Assembly (NCBI RefSeq): GCF_014640535.1
Contig: NZ_BMHD01000001.1
Span: forward strand, 498,214 to 562,213
Length of the DNA: 64,000 nucleotides
Source: Cnuibacter physcomitrellae
GTDB taxonomy: Bacteria > Actinomycetota > Actinomycetes > Actinomycetales > Microbacteriaceae
Reading direction: 5' to 3'
The position numbers and the translations under genes were made by a program. Under the pieces are notes generated by a model. The model did no database searches and was not told where the DNA came from. It was given only the letters and a program-made list of their open reading frames with translations. Below are positions 44,201 to 50,281 of this stretch, piece by piece; positions within the stretch are counted from its first letter, which is position 1; the number at the start of each line of letters is the position of its first letter.

Positions 44201-45258
44201 AGCGCTGTCTCGAGAGCGGTGGGCAGCTGCACGGTGAGGATGTCGCTCAGCGCCTCGGTGATCTGCGCGTTGATCGCACCGTCGGAGAGCAGCGTGGTGT
44301 CCTCCGGCAGCGCGTTCAGGGCGTAGAGCTCGTCGAGGTCGATCGTGATCGTCCCCGTGGAGAGCGTGACGCTCACGGGTCCGCTGACGAACTCGTCGTC
44401 GGAGACCGTGTCGAGGGCCGCGCCGAGGTCGAGGTCGAGCTCGCTGGAGACGTCCGCATCCACGGTGACGAGTCCGGGGAGCGCGCCGTCGAGGATCGCC
44501 GTGACGCCGCCGAGCAGCCCGCCCACCGTGGTGTCGATCGGACCGCCGTCGTCGGCGAGGGCGTTCACCGTGTCGCTGGTGTCCCCGAGCGTCCCGTCGA
44601 GGTCGGCCAGGAGGTCGGCGAGGGCGGGAGACGTCAGCGTGACGTCACCGCTGGCGATCTGGTAGTCGCCCTCGGGGGTCACCGTGGCGCCTCGCACCGC
44701 CTCGGCCTGGGCCGAGACCGCGCCGAGCTCGACGGTCAGCGTCGAGATCAGGTCGTCGGCGCCCACCGCGTCGAGCACCGGGGTGAGCGTCAGCGTGGTG
44801 TTCTCGCCGGGTGCTCCCGTGCCCGCCTGGATGGCGCCGTCGGCGCCCAGGAGGCCGGATGAGGCGAACGATCCCGCCGCGGACGTCTCGGCGTACTGCC
44901 CCACGGCACCGAGCGTGAGGATGCTGTTGTCGCCGAACAGGTCGACCCCGAGCCCCAGCTCGATGGTCTGGAGGGCGGTGACGTCGAGGGGCGACTCCTC
45001 CGCACCGCCCGGTGGGTACGCGTTGTAGGGACCGGCGAGCTCGGCGACCGAGTCGAGGTCGACCGCTGCACTCCCGCCCGAGAGGAAGAGGCCCTCGGCC
45101 TCGGCACGGTCGGTGGGTGCGGCGATCGCCGCCGATCCCCCGAAGAACGCCACCATGGCGGTGGTCACCCCGAACGCGACGGGAGCGACGACATGCCGCC
45201 ACCGGCTGCCGAACACCCCCGCTGACTCTCGTTCGGATCCGGATGTTCGTCTGTTCAC
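41251..45258 (-). CDS. Sortase-anchored choice-of-anchor G surface protein with nine IPT/TIG repeats
   Basis: 1335 residues. Domains: a signal peptide (about 1-50, VVAPVAFGVTTAMVAFFGGSAAIAA), a large N-terminal region of the choice-of-anchor G type (EAEGLFLSGG... DLDSVAELAGPYN onward, to about residue 520), and nine IPT/TIG repeats of about 84 residues (about 526-1286). These are followed by a cell-wall sorting signal: LASTG (about residue 1300), a hydrophobic helix and the tail RRRRDA. LAxTG is the class E sortase motif. Repeats 2, 4, 7 and 9 each hold two cysteines; 1, 3, 5, 6 and 8 have none. The GTG at 45258 is preceded by AGGGG. Likely a stalk-like adhesin or surface display protein (inference). 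Confidence 0.88.
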   Translation of the reverse strand: MNRRTSGSERESAGVFGSRWRHVVAPVAFGVTTAMVAFFGGSAAIAAPTDRAEAEGLFLSGGSAAVDLDSVAELAGPYNAYPPGGAEESPLDVTALQTIELGLGVDLFGDNSILTLGAVGQYAETSAAGSFASSGLLGADGAIQAGTGAPGENTTLTLTPVLDAVGADDLISTLTVELGAVSAQAEAVRGATVTPEGDYQIASGDVTLTSPALADLLADLDGTLGDTSDTVNALADDGGPIDTTVGGLLGGVTAILDGALPGLVTVDADVSSELDLDLGAALDTVSDDEFVSGPVSVTLSTGTITIDLDELYALNALPEDTTLLSDGAINAQITEALSDILTVQLPTALETALDDVIDSTAIDIDVTGDVDVLGADIGDLVISVDGTVGGLLGNPGTVAPTVSLDGTEILGLDLDDVLEPITDYVVDSILPAVGVLVDAALDPVGLEDAITTIATAAVTALDPLLDVLNTVVQLTVNVKESPGDFRDAAGTDEGSFTQRAVQAVVAPGLAGSLITLNLASATVRALPLAAPSGLAITPVRGPVTGGTPVTITGTNLGDVTDVVFGTVPATGVTLNADGSVSAVAPPQAAPGPVAVTVTNPDGSDSSLTFTYFAVTDVDTIAPDSGSTEGGTDVTITGVCLTGTTQVLFGGVPGTDLVVGSDTTLTVTTPPGTAGDVDVTIVNPTECGGQTVPDGFTYVAPGAPTITGIVPDRGPETGGTTVVLTGTDFTGATEVTFGGVPAADYTVDSDTQITAVTPAHAPGVVDVVVTNPAGDSAGLDFEFFDVADITGVDPDAGPEAGGNTVVITGTCFTGATAVLFGAAPATSFTVDSDTQITAVVPAGTGTVDVTVVGAGDCGTATDDDGYDYVAPPTITGLDPTSGPETGGTVVTITGDGLTGTTGVLFGDVPAASITVVSDTEVQAVTPPHAPATVPVTVQHPGGDVDAGDFVFLDIPTITTITPDQGPEDGGTTVVITGEGFVGATGVTFDGLPGTGFTVDSDTQITVVTPPHAPATVPVVVLHPNGDSPAAEFTYVAGTEIDTVTPPGGPEEGGTVVTITGTCFTGATAVLFGDTPATSFTVDSDTQITAVAPAGTGVVDVTVVGSAACGTDTLPGGYEYTDDPVIGTLTPTSGPETGGTVVTITGSNLGGATGVTFDGVPGTGLTIVSDTELTVVTPPGTPGDAAVVVSAPTGDSDPGTFTYTPVTTIDDTDPSTGPTGGGTEVTIVGHCFTGATAVLFGSTPSPAFVVVDDTRIRAVAPAAAAPGAVDVTVVGSAVCGDGVLEDGFTYYKGAAVVGGGAGLASTGAAGTVGALGGALLLLAAGTLLWMQRRRRDA
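41400..43680 (-). repeat. Nine tandem IPT/TIG repeats of about 250 bases
   Basis: Each unit begins near a P-x-x-G-P-x-x-G-G-T pattern (coding positions about 43610, 43350, 43090, 42840, 42590, 42345, 42090, 41845, 41600) and contains the segment SDTQITAV or a close variant. Units 4 and 7 are nearly identical over about 100 bases: a 39-base run is the same at 41999-42037 and 42750-42788, suggesting recent duplication or gene conversion. Confidence 0.85.
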
Positions 45259-45283
45259 TGCGTACCCCTGTTCGCATCCGTGC

Positions 45284-45313
45284 GATGCCCGCCTCGACCT
45301 CGACGCGGGCATC
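45284..45313 (-). promoter_or_regulatory. Leader hairpin of the surface-protein gene
   Basis: GATGCCCGC pairs with GCGGGCATC (nine pairs, 12-base loop), ending 26 bases before the GTG start. It may affect translation or mRNA stability. No known riboswitch pattern was recognised. Confidence 0.4.
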
Positions 45314-45414
45314 GGCGCGTCACTGCACCGATGGCCCCGATGCTGCCGTGAGGGAGCTGTGCGTCGCCGAGAAGTAGGTAGCGCAGGGGAAGGATCCAGT
45401 AGTCCTCCCCGTAG

Positions 45415-45450
45415 TCGGGCCCGCGATCTCAGTACTGATCACGGGCCCGA
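45415..45450 (-). terminator. Terminator of the hydrolase gene at 45495
   Basis: TCGGGCCCG and CGGGCCCGA form nine pairs, and an inner GATC/GATC pairs after one mismatch. It lies 45 bases after the hydrolase stop (minus strand). Confidence 0.7.
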
Positions 45451-45494
45451 CGGGGTTGTCCTGGGGCGGCCCCGAGAGTAGGGCCGGAGAGCGC

Positions 45495-46151
45495 TCAGTC
45501 CCAGTCGAGGTAGTCCTCGATCGCCCAGGAGGTCTCGCCGACGTGGGTCGCTGGGAAGTCGTGCCCCGCACCCTCGACGGCGACCACGCTCACGAGCTCG
45601 GGCGCCGACTCCTGGAGCGTCCGACCGTTCTGCGCGGGCGTGACATCGTCGGCCGTGCCCTGGATCACCAGCACCGGCAGTCCGGCCGCCAGCGGCGGCT
45701 GGAGCGGCTCCACGCCCAGCAGCAGCACGCCGTCGACGCGGTCGTGGTGCTCGAGGGCGACGTGGCGCGCGATCGTCCCGCCGTGGCCGTGACCGCCGAT
45801 CCACGCGTCGCCCACACCGAGCTGATCGAGCAGGTCGACCACGTCCTGCGCGCGCTCCGCCGGGCTCGACGCCGACTCCTCGTCCGCACGTCCGCCGATC
45901 CGCACCACCCGGAAGTCCTCCTGCGTCAGCGAGTGCGCCAGCGCACCGAGGTACGCGATGCTCTCACCGCGCTCGGCGATCAGCACGACGGCCGGCCCCG
46001 CCCCCTCCTCGGCGAACGGGATGGCGCGACCCTCGGGCTCGAACGTCTGCACGGCCTCGGTGGTCTGCGCTGCCCCGGCGTCCTGTGCCGCCCCGAGATC
46101 CTGTGCCGTCTCGGGGGTCTGCGCGGCCTCGGGGGTGTGGGAGTCGGCCAT
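45495..46151 (-). CDS. Alpha/beta-hydrolase-like protein lacking the nucleophile serine
   Basis: 218 residues with the alpha/beta-hydrolase layout: VLIAERGES, the elbow GGHGHGG (residues 119-125), an acid site in VIQGTADDVTP (Asp168/169) and the histidine in GAGHDFP (His197). In active relatives the elbow reads G-x-S-x-G; here the central residue is Gly122, so the usual catalytic serine is missing. The first 37 residues are an Ala/Gln/Glu/Thr low-complexity tandem (PEAAQ, PETAQ, GAAQ, TEAVQ). It may be a binding protein or inactive. AAAGGA precedes the ATG. Confidence 0.75.
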   Translation of the reverse strand: MADSHTPEAAQTPETAQDLGAAQDAGAAQTTEAVQTFEPEGRAIPFAEEGAGPAVVLIAERGESIAYLGALAHSLTQEDFRVVRIGGRADEESASSPAERAQDVVDLLDQLGVGDAWIGGHGHGGTIARHVALEHHDRVDGVLLLGVEPLQPPLAAGLPVLVIQGTADDVTPAQNGRTLQESAPELVSVVAVEGAGHDFPATHVGETSWAIEDYLDWD

Positions 46152-46217
46152 GTCGGTGGTCCTTTCGCAGGCGGTGTCGTCGTGGTCGAGGCGGAGCCTT
46201 CCGCTCTCCGGTCCACG

Positions 46218-46223
46218 AGCCTA
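46218..46223 (-). promoter_or_regulatory. Candidate -10 of the hydrolase gene
   Basis: TAGGCT on the minus strand, about 66 bases before the ATG at 46151. The -35 is weak. Confidence 0.3.
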
Positions 46224-46277
46224 CCGAGACTGCCTGCCCACCCCCTCGGAGCGCACCGACCATCCGACGCCTCGCGG

Positions 46278-46655
46278 TCACGGTCCGGCCTTCGTGGCCA
46301 TGTCGGAGGCGATCGCCCCTCCGACGACGAGGAGGAGGGTGGTCCAGGCTCCGGAGCAGAGGGTCAGACCGAGCCACACAGCGGTGCCCACCCGACCTCG
46401 GACGAGCATCCGGATCAGTGCGAGAAGCACCGTCGCGCCGGCCCCGACCGCCATGGCCTCGAGGAGTGTGGTCCTGCCGCGAGCCATGTCCGCCGCGGTG
46501 GCAGCGGAGCCGTCCCACCAGAGGTAGCCCTCGAGCACCCCGTGTGCGGCGAGGGTGAGCGAGGTGACGATGCCGGCCACGCACACGAGGATCATGAGCA
46601 CGATCACGGCGGTGCTCCGGGACACCACCGCCTGCGAGGCATCTCTGTCGCTCAC
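46278..46655 (-). CDS. Unrecognised small membrane protein
   Basis: 125 residues with about three membrane helices: 16-36 (AVIVLMILVCVAGIVTSLTLA), 63-82 (LEAMAVGAGATVLLALIRML) and 92-114 (AVWLGLTLCSGAWTTLLLVV). No family recognised. Its ATG overlaps the end of the larger membrane protein (46652-46655), so the two are co-translated and probably work as a pair. Confidence 0.7.
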   Translation of the reverse strand: MSDRDASQAVVSRSTAVIVLMILVCVAGIVTSLTLAAHGVLEGYLWWDGSAATAADMARGRTTLLEAMAVGAGATVLLALIRMLVRGRVGTAVWLGLTLCSGAWTTLLLVVGGAIASDMATKAGP

Positions 46656-47659
46656 GGCGTCCAGGTCAGCGGGGCGTAGGCGATGAGCCGCTGGTCGCAG
46701 TGCTCCCCCGGGTCGGTCTGTCGGCCGTAGAGGGCGACGGTGGTGAACACGTCATATCCGTCCCCGGTGTCGGCCTCGGGAACCGGCACGTCGGCAACCG
46801 GCCCGACGGCGAACGTCTGCTCGGGCTCACGGGTGATCGCGTTCGTGCCCACGGCGAGGTCGGGGAGGTAGCAGGTGTCGCCTGGTTCGAGCCGGTCGGT
46901 GATGAGCGCCAGGCGGATCTGGTCGAGTGCATCCGTCGCGAAGTCGTGCATCTTCACGGTGAGCTCGCCCGAGTCGTCGACGACGACCTCGACCTTCCCC
47001 GTCGTGACAGAACGGACGTCGGCGAGGCCGCCGGTCGCGTGCGGGGGGCCTTCAGGCGGAGCCGCGAGGCTCGGGTCGGTCTCGTGGCCGGCGAGAGTCC
47101 ATGAGCTGAGGATCGTCCAAGCCACGAGGACCGCGACCAGGACGGCCGCGCCGGACCGCACCGTCCGTGCAAGGGACGCAACCGCCACGACGGAGAGGAG
47201 CGGCAGGTACGCTGCGCCGAGAACGATCGCATCCGGGGCCACGACCGCGCACTCCGGAGCCCGATCACCCGTCGCGATCGCCGCGAATGGGAAGACCACG
47301 ACGCCGGCGACGACGCCGAGCATCCAGGCGAATGGTCCGAGCCATCTCCAGCCCGCGGGTGCCCCGCGCAGAAGCACTCGCGCCCCCACCATCGCCGTCA
47401 CCGCCGTTCCTCCGAGTGCGACGGCGAGTCCGAGGCGATCGGTGATCATCGGAGCCTCTGAGCATCGCGAGGCCGGGCCCACGGCGAGGAGGAGCGGGAA
47501 CGTGGTGACGACGGCGAGTGCGGTGGAGAGGGTGGCGAACACGAACGCCAGCGACCAGGCGACCTTCCTCGAGACGGACGGCGACTCGGCATCCCCTTCC
47601 GGATCGAGCCGGACCCTCGTCGTGAGCCCGCCAGACGCCTGCTCCCCGTCTTCGCTCAC
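46652..47659 (-). CDS. Unrecognised multi-pass membrane protein
   Basis: 335 residues. About five hydrophobic segments in the first 195 residues (WSLAFVFATLSTALAVVTTF, LGLAVALGGTAVTAMVGA, FAWMLGVVAGVVVFPFAAI, AYLPLLSVVAVASLA, VLVAVLVAWTILSSWTL), then a soluble C-terminal domain of about 130 residues with three cysteines at most (DTCYLPD, EHCDQRL). No known domain is recognised. A GTG start six bases after TAGGCT, without a Shine-Dalgarno, points to a leaderless mRNA. Confidence 0.7.
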   Translation of the reverse strand: MSEDGEQASGGLTTRVRLDPEGDAESPSVSRKVAWSLAFVFATLSTALAVVTTFPLLLAVGPASRCSEAPMITDRLGLAVALGGTAVTAMVGARVLLRGAPAGWRWLGPFAWMLGVVAGVVVFPFAAIATGDRAPECAVVAPDAIVLGAAYLPLLSVVAVASLARTVRSGAAVLVAVLVAWTILSSWTLAGHETDPSLAAPPEGPPHATGGLADVRSVTTGKVEVVVDDSGELTVKMHDFATDALDQIRLALITDRLEPGDTCYLPDLAVGTNAITREPEQTFAVGPVADVPVPEADTGDGYDVFTTVALYGRQTDPGEHCDQRLIAYAPLTWTP

Positions 47660-47665
47660 GTCTCG

Positions 47666-47671
47666 AGCCTA
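47666..47671 (-). promoter_or_regulatory. -10 of a leaderless transcript for the membrane-protein pair
   Basis: TAGGCT (minus strand) ends six bases before the GTG at 47659. CTGAGC 17 bases upstream is a fair -35. Confidence 0.45.
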
Positions 47672-47742
47672 GGCGGGTGCTTCCTCGGGCTCAGTCCCCC
47701 ATCCGGCCGTCAATCGGGCCTCGTCGCCGAAGGCACCCGAGA

Positions 47743-47782
47743 ACGACGAAGGCCCCCGGATCTCTCCGGGGGCCTTCGTCGT
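47743..47782 (-). terminator. Strong terminator of the tRNA cluster
   Basis: ACGACGAAGGCCCCCGGA (18 bases) pairs perfectly with its complement around the loop TCTC. It directly follows the tRNA-Val(GAC) CCA end. The core GAAGGCCCCCGG is the same as in the palindrome at 39841-39870. Confidence 0.85.
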
Positions 47783-47784
47783 CG

Positions 47785-47859
47785 TGGTGGGCGATACTGG
47801 GATCGAACCAGTGACCTCTTCCGTGTCAGGGAAGCGCGCTACCGCTGCGCCAATCGCCC
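47785..47859 (-). tRNA. tRNA-Val (GAC anticodon)
   Basis: Cloverleaf: acceptor GGGCGAT/ATCGCCC, anticodon arm CTTCC-CTGACAC-GGAAG with GAC, T arm with GGTTCGATCC, discriminator A and encoded CCA. Last gene of the Gly-Cys-Val cluster. Confidence 0.95.
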
Positions 47860-47874
47860 GGGTGGTGACATGAG

Positions 47875-47948
47875 TGGAGGTGGCGACGGGATTCGAACCC
47901 GTGTGGACGGCTTTGCAGGCCGCTGCCTCGCCTCTCGGCCACGCCACC
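47875..47948 (-). tRNA. tRNA-Cys (GCA anticodon)
   Basis: Acceptor GGTGGCG/CGCCACC, anticodon loop CTGCAAA (GCA), T arm GGGTTCGAATCC, discriminator U (the tRNA-Cys identity base) and encoded CCA. Confidence 0.95.
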
Positions 47949-47984
47949 GTGTTTGGGATCCCACACACGAGTACTCTGCACTCG

Positions 47985-48057
47985 AGCGGATGACGAGACT
48001 CGAACTCGCGACCCTCACCTTGGCAAGGTGATGCGCTACCAACTGCGCTACATCCGC
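47985..48057 (-). tRNA. tRNA-Gly (GCC anticodon)
   Basis: Acceptor GCGGATG/CATCCGC, anticodon loop TTGCCAA (GCC), T arm GAGTTCGAGTCTC, discriminator U. The CCA end is not encoded. Confidence 0.95.
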
Positions 48058-48086
48058 ATTTCGCTCGCATTTCTGCGTGCTCAGAG

Positions 48087-48115
48087 ACTCTAACCGAAAC
48101 TCGACGCGATGACAA
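48087..48115 (-). promoter_or_regulatory. Promoter of the Gly-Cys-Val tRNA cluster
   Basis: On the minus strand TTGTCA (48110-48115) and TAGAGT (48087-48092) are 17 bases apart. Transcription would start near 48080, about 23 bases before tRNA-Gly. Confidence 0.7.
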
Positions 48116-48187
48116 AATCGGCGTGTCGCATCCGTGGACGACGGGGGTTCGAGCCGGATGTGGTCAACGAGTGCCCTCCGCATCCGC

Positions 48188-48193
48188 TAGTAT
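48188..48193 (+). promoter_or_regulatory. Candidate -10 of tRNA-Val(CAC)
   Basis: TAGTAT, 15 bases before the mature 5' end. The -35 region (TGGTCA/GGTCAA) is weak. Confidence 0.45.
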
Positions 48194-48208
48194 CGATTCC
48201 TGCAAGAC

Positions 48209-48284
48209 GGGCGATTGGCGCAGTTGGTAGCGCGCTTCCTTCACACGGAAGAGGTCATCAGTTCGAGTCTGGTATCGCCCACCA
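48209..48284 (+). tRNA. tRNA-Val (CAC anticodon)
   Basis: Acceptor GGGCGAT/ATCGCCC, anticodon arm CTTCC-TTCACAC-GGAAG with CAC, T arm AGTTCGAGTCT, discriminator A and encoded CCA. Divergent from the minus-strand cluster and very similar to tRNA-Val(GAC). Confidence 0.95.
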
Positions 48285-48330
48285 TCTCCTCCCCCGCGAT
48301 CACGCGGATCTCGTTGCCGGGCCGGCTCTC

Positions 48331-48350
48331 GCCCCTCTCTGATGAGGGGC
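48331..48350 (+). terminator. Terminator of tRNA-Val(CAC)
   Basis: GCCCCTC-TCTGAT-GAGGGGC, seven perfect pairs, 47 bases after the tRNA. The rest of 48285-48493 shows no other gene or element. Confidence 0.65.
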
Positions 48351-48493
48351 GGATAAGGGGCAAACTCATCTGAACGATGCCCACTCGCGCTCCGCCTCCG
48401 GGTCGTCGAGAAACCTCGGGATGTGCACGCAGAACACGACCGGTCTCACCTCACAGCACTGTGGATGGTCGGACACGCCACCGACCAAGCGAA

Positions 48494-48532
48494 AGGCGGG
48501 CCGCGCCACTCCCGAGAGTGGGCGACCCGCCT
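48494..48532 (-). terminator. Terminator of the DUF4190/DUF4352 gene
   Basis: AGGCGGG/CCCGCCT outer and CCACTC/GAGTGG inner stems with small internal loops, 18 bases after the stop at 48550. Confidence 0.75.
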
Positions 48533-48549
48533 ATGCGTTAGCGACCCGC

Positions 48550-49434
48550 CTACTGACCGCCGAAGTAGACCTTCTCATCGCTCAGCACGTACGAGACCGA
48601 CCAGGTGCCCTGCTCGGCACCCTCAGACGGGATCTCGAAGACGACGTTCCCGGACCCGGAAGCGCCGCTGAGCAACTCGTCCACGTCGGTGAGCTGACCG
48701 TCCATGGCGACGAACGTCGGGTCGTAGCTCTGGCCCGACGGAGACACGTAGGAGAACTGAAGCTCGAACGGACGACCGCTGCTGTCGCCTCGGTACGTCA
48801 CCGTGGCGGGGATGATCGCGTACTGGTTGCCTGGTGCTGGGTCGGGGTTGAACTGGTTCCCGGCCTTCACCTGGTCGAGCGCGTTCAACACCGGCGCCCC
48901 CACGCTGACGTCCCAGACGGGGCCCTCGAACGTGCTGATGGTGACAGTGCTGCCGTACGGTGCAGGATCTTCCCGCGTCCCGATCGTGGACTGCTCGGAA
49001 CCCCCAGACGACCCTGAGTCGGACCCGCCTGCGGTGCTCTCAGGAACCGTGATCGAGGGAGGGTCGACGGTGACGGCTTCATCGACGGCGTTCACGAAGC
49101 CGGCCGTGTAGACGACGGCGAGCACGATGGAGAGGATGAGCGCGATCACGCTGACGGCCGTTCCGATGATCGCGAGGAGCTTGGCTCGTCCCTTCAGCAC
49201 GAGGCCGATGATCCCGAGGATGATGCCGATGAAGGCGAAGAAGCCGGAGGCGTAGTTGGCGAACGGGACGAACGCGAACAGCAGTGACAGGCCGCCGATG
49301 ATGAACGAGGCGAGGCCGAGCCCGTTGAATCGGTTCTGAGGCGGCGGCGGGTACGCGCCCGGCTGCTGGTACTGAGGCGGCTGGTATCCCGGCTGCGGCT
49401 GGTAGGGCTGGCCGGTAGGCGGCTGTTCTGACAT
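48550..49434 (-). CDS. DUF4190 / DUF4352 membrane-associated protein
   Basis: 294 residues. N-terminal 40 are proline/glutamine/tyrosine-rich (QPYQPQPGYQPPQYQQPG), then a DUF4190-like two-helix region (LGLASFIIGGLSLLFAFVPF, FFAFIGIILGIIGLVLKGRAK), a third helix (LAIIGTAVSVIALILSIVLAVVY), a Ser/Gly linker, and a DUF4352-like exported beta-domain (STVTISTFEGPVWDVSVG..., YAIIPATVTYRGDSSGRPFEL in part). Function unknown; probably a surface-exposed domain held by the membrane. Codon use looks less GC-rich than the flanks. AGGGGGAG precedes the ATG. Confidence 0.8.
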   Translation of the reverse strand: MSEQPPTGQPYQPQPGYQPPQYQQPGAYPPPPQNRFNGLGLASFIIGGLSLLFAFVPFANYASGFFAFIGIILGIIGLVLKGRAKLLAIIGTAVSVIALILSIVLAVVYTAGFVNAVDEAVTVDPPSITVPESTAGGSDSGSSGGSEQSTIGTREDPAPYGSTVTISTFEGPVWDVSVGAPVLNALDQVKAGNQFNPDPAPGNQYAIIPATVTYRGDSSGRPFELQFSYVSPSGQSYDPTFVAMDGQLTDVDELLSGASGSGNVVFEIPSEGAEQGTWSVSYVLSDEKVYFGGQ

Positions 49435-49513
49435 GGAGCTCCCCCTTGTGGTGCTGGTCATGGGGGAACCGACAGTCCCCCCGAACTGTGTGGATGCACT
49501 CTTGCACGTCGGA

Positions 49514-49529
49514 GATCAGACGTCTGATC
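49514..49529. promoter_or_regulatory. 16-base perfect palindrome, candidate operator
   Basis: GATCAGACGTCTGATC, 80 bases upstream of the DUF4190 gene start. A symmetric site of this size is typical of a dimeric repressor or activator. The regulator is unknown. Confidence 0.45.
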
Positions 49530-49583
49530 ACCGCCCGCTGCCGGGCACAGCCCTGCAATCGCTCCACCGTCCGGAGGACGAGA

Positions 49584-49623
49584 GCACCCCGGCCGGCCAG
49601 GCCCCACCCTCCGGCCGGGGTGC
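49584..49623. terminator. 13-pair GC hairpin
   Basis: GCACCCCGGCCGG and CCGGCCGGGGTGC are separated by 14 bases. It is not adjacent to any gene end I can recognise. It may mark the end of an unannotated short transcript. Confidence 0.45.
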
Positions 49624-49860
49624 CCTCCCTCTCTACCCCGCGCGCGCGATCGCCGCGGTGGCTTCCGCGCGGCGGCGGACGGGCGTACGATCTGCGCTCC
49701 CACGGGGACGAGAAGCGGGCCGCGGTCGGCACGGGGGAATGCATGACCGCGGCCCTGGCACGGAGGCCTGGGGGGAGGCGCAGTCCGTGTTGCTCACCAG
49801 GGTACGGCCGCGCAGCGTCCCCCGACCGGGGTTGACGGATCCGGTCGGTCTCACGCAGAC

Positions 49861-49904
49861 GACGCACGCCCGGCCGTCCTCGAGAGGGCGACCGGGCGTG
49901 CGTC
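49861..49904 (-). terminator. Terminator of the 82-residue membrane-protein gene
   Basis: GACGCACGCCCGG pairs with CCGGGCGTGCGTC (13 pairs, 18-base loop), 22 bases after the stop at 49926. Confidence 0.8.
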
Positions 49905-49925
49905 AGGAGCGGGGAGGGATGCGCG

Positions 49926-50174
49926 TCAGCGCTCCTCCTGCTTCAGGGCGATGCCGATGGCGAAGAAGGTGGGGGCCCAGTGGCCCACGAAGATGCCCCA
50001 GCGGTCCGACTGCGCGCGGTCGTCCTTCTTGCCGCGCGAGGCGAGCCACGCCACGAAGGTGAGGCCGATGGAGGCGAAGCCGGCGATGTAGGCGTGCTTG
50101 CTCTGGAGACCGAGGTCGTGGACGAGCTTGATGGGGTCGAACCCGAGCTTCTCGAGGTCCTTCTTCTTCGACAT
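49926..50174 (-). CDS. Small membrane protein of unknown function
   Basis: 82 residues: charged N-terminus (MSKKKDLEKLGFDPIKLVHDLG), two hydrophobic segments (AYIAGFASIGLTFVAWLA, 28-45; GHWAPTFFAIGIAL, 64-77), basic/acidic loop (RGKKDDRAQSDR). No family recognised. It is probably a single gene, with its own terminator. GGAAC-like spacing before ATG gives only a weak Shine-Dalgarno. Confidence 0.75.
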   Translation of the reverse strand: MSKKKDLEKLGFDPIKLVHDLGLQSKHAYIAGFASIGLTFVAWLASRGKKDDRAQSDRWGIFVGHWAPTFFAIGIALKQEER

Positions 50175-50281
50175 GGGCGTGTTCCTTTCGTCGTCGCTGC
50201 CACTCTGCTCCCGATCCGCTCGGCGTGCCAGTGGTCAGAGCTTCCGATGCGCTGGGGATGCACCCCGATACGATCGGGGGG

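Larger units (their letters stand above)
49435..49860. other. Intergenic region with a palindrome and a hairpin
   Basis: Over 420 bases without a credible gene. Besides the two elements listed below it holds a leader hairpin on the minus strand (GGGGGGA/TTCCCCC, 49462-49482) for the DUF4190 gene. Several open frames cross it on both strands but have no Shine-Dalgarno, start-site or protein signal. Confidence 0.5.

Noticed and set aside
41233-44862. A 1209-codon open frame on the plus strand opposite the IPT-repeat gene
   Set aside because: Its Arg/Asp/Gly/His-rich composition is the typical shadow of a high-GC repeat gene; no domain, start signal or promoter.
48120-48175. Possible degenerate tRNA (GGGTTCGAGCC T-arm-like segment)
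   Set aside because: No acceptor or anticodon arm can be built around it.
49433-49860. Several open frames on both strands in the gap between 49435 and 49860
   Set aside because: Composition of random high-GC frames, no ribosome-binding sites and no recognisable domains.
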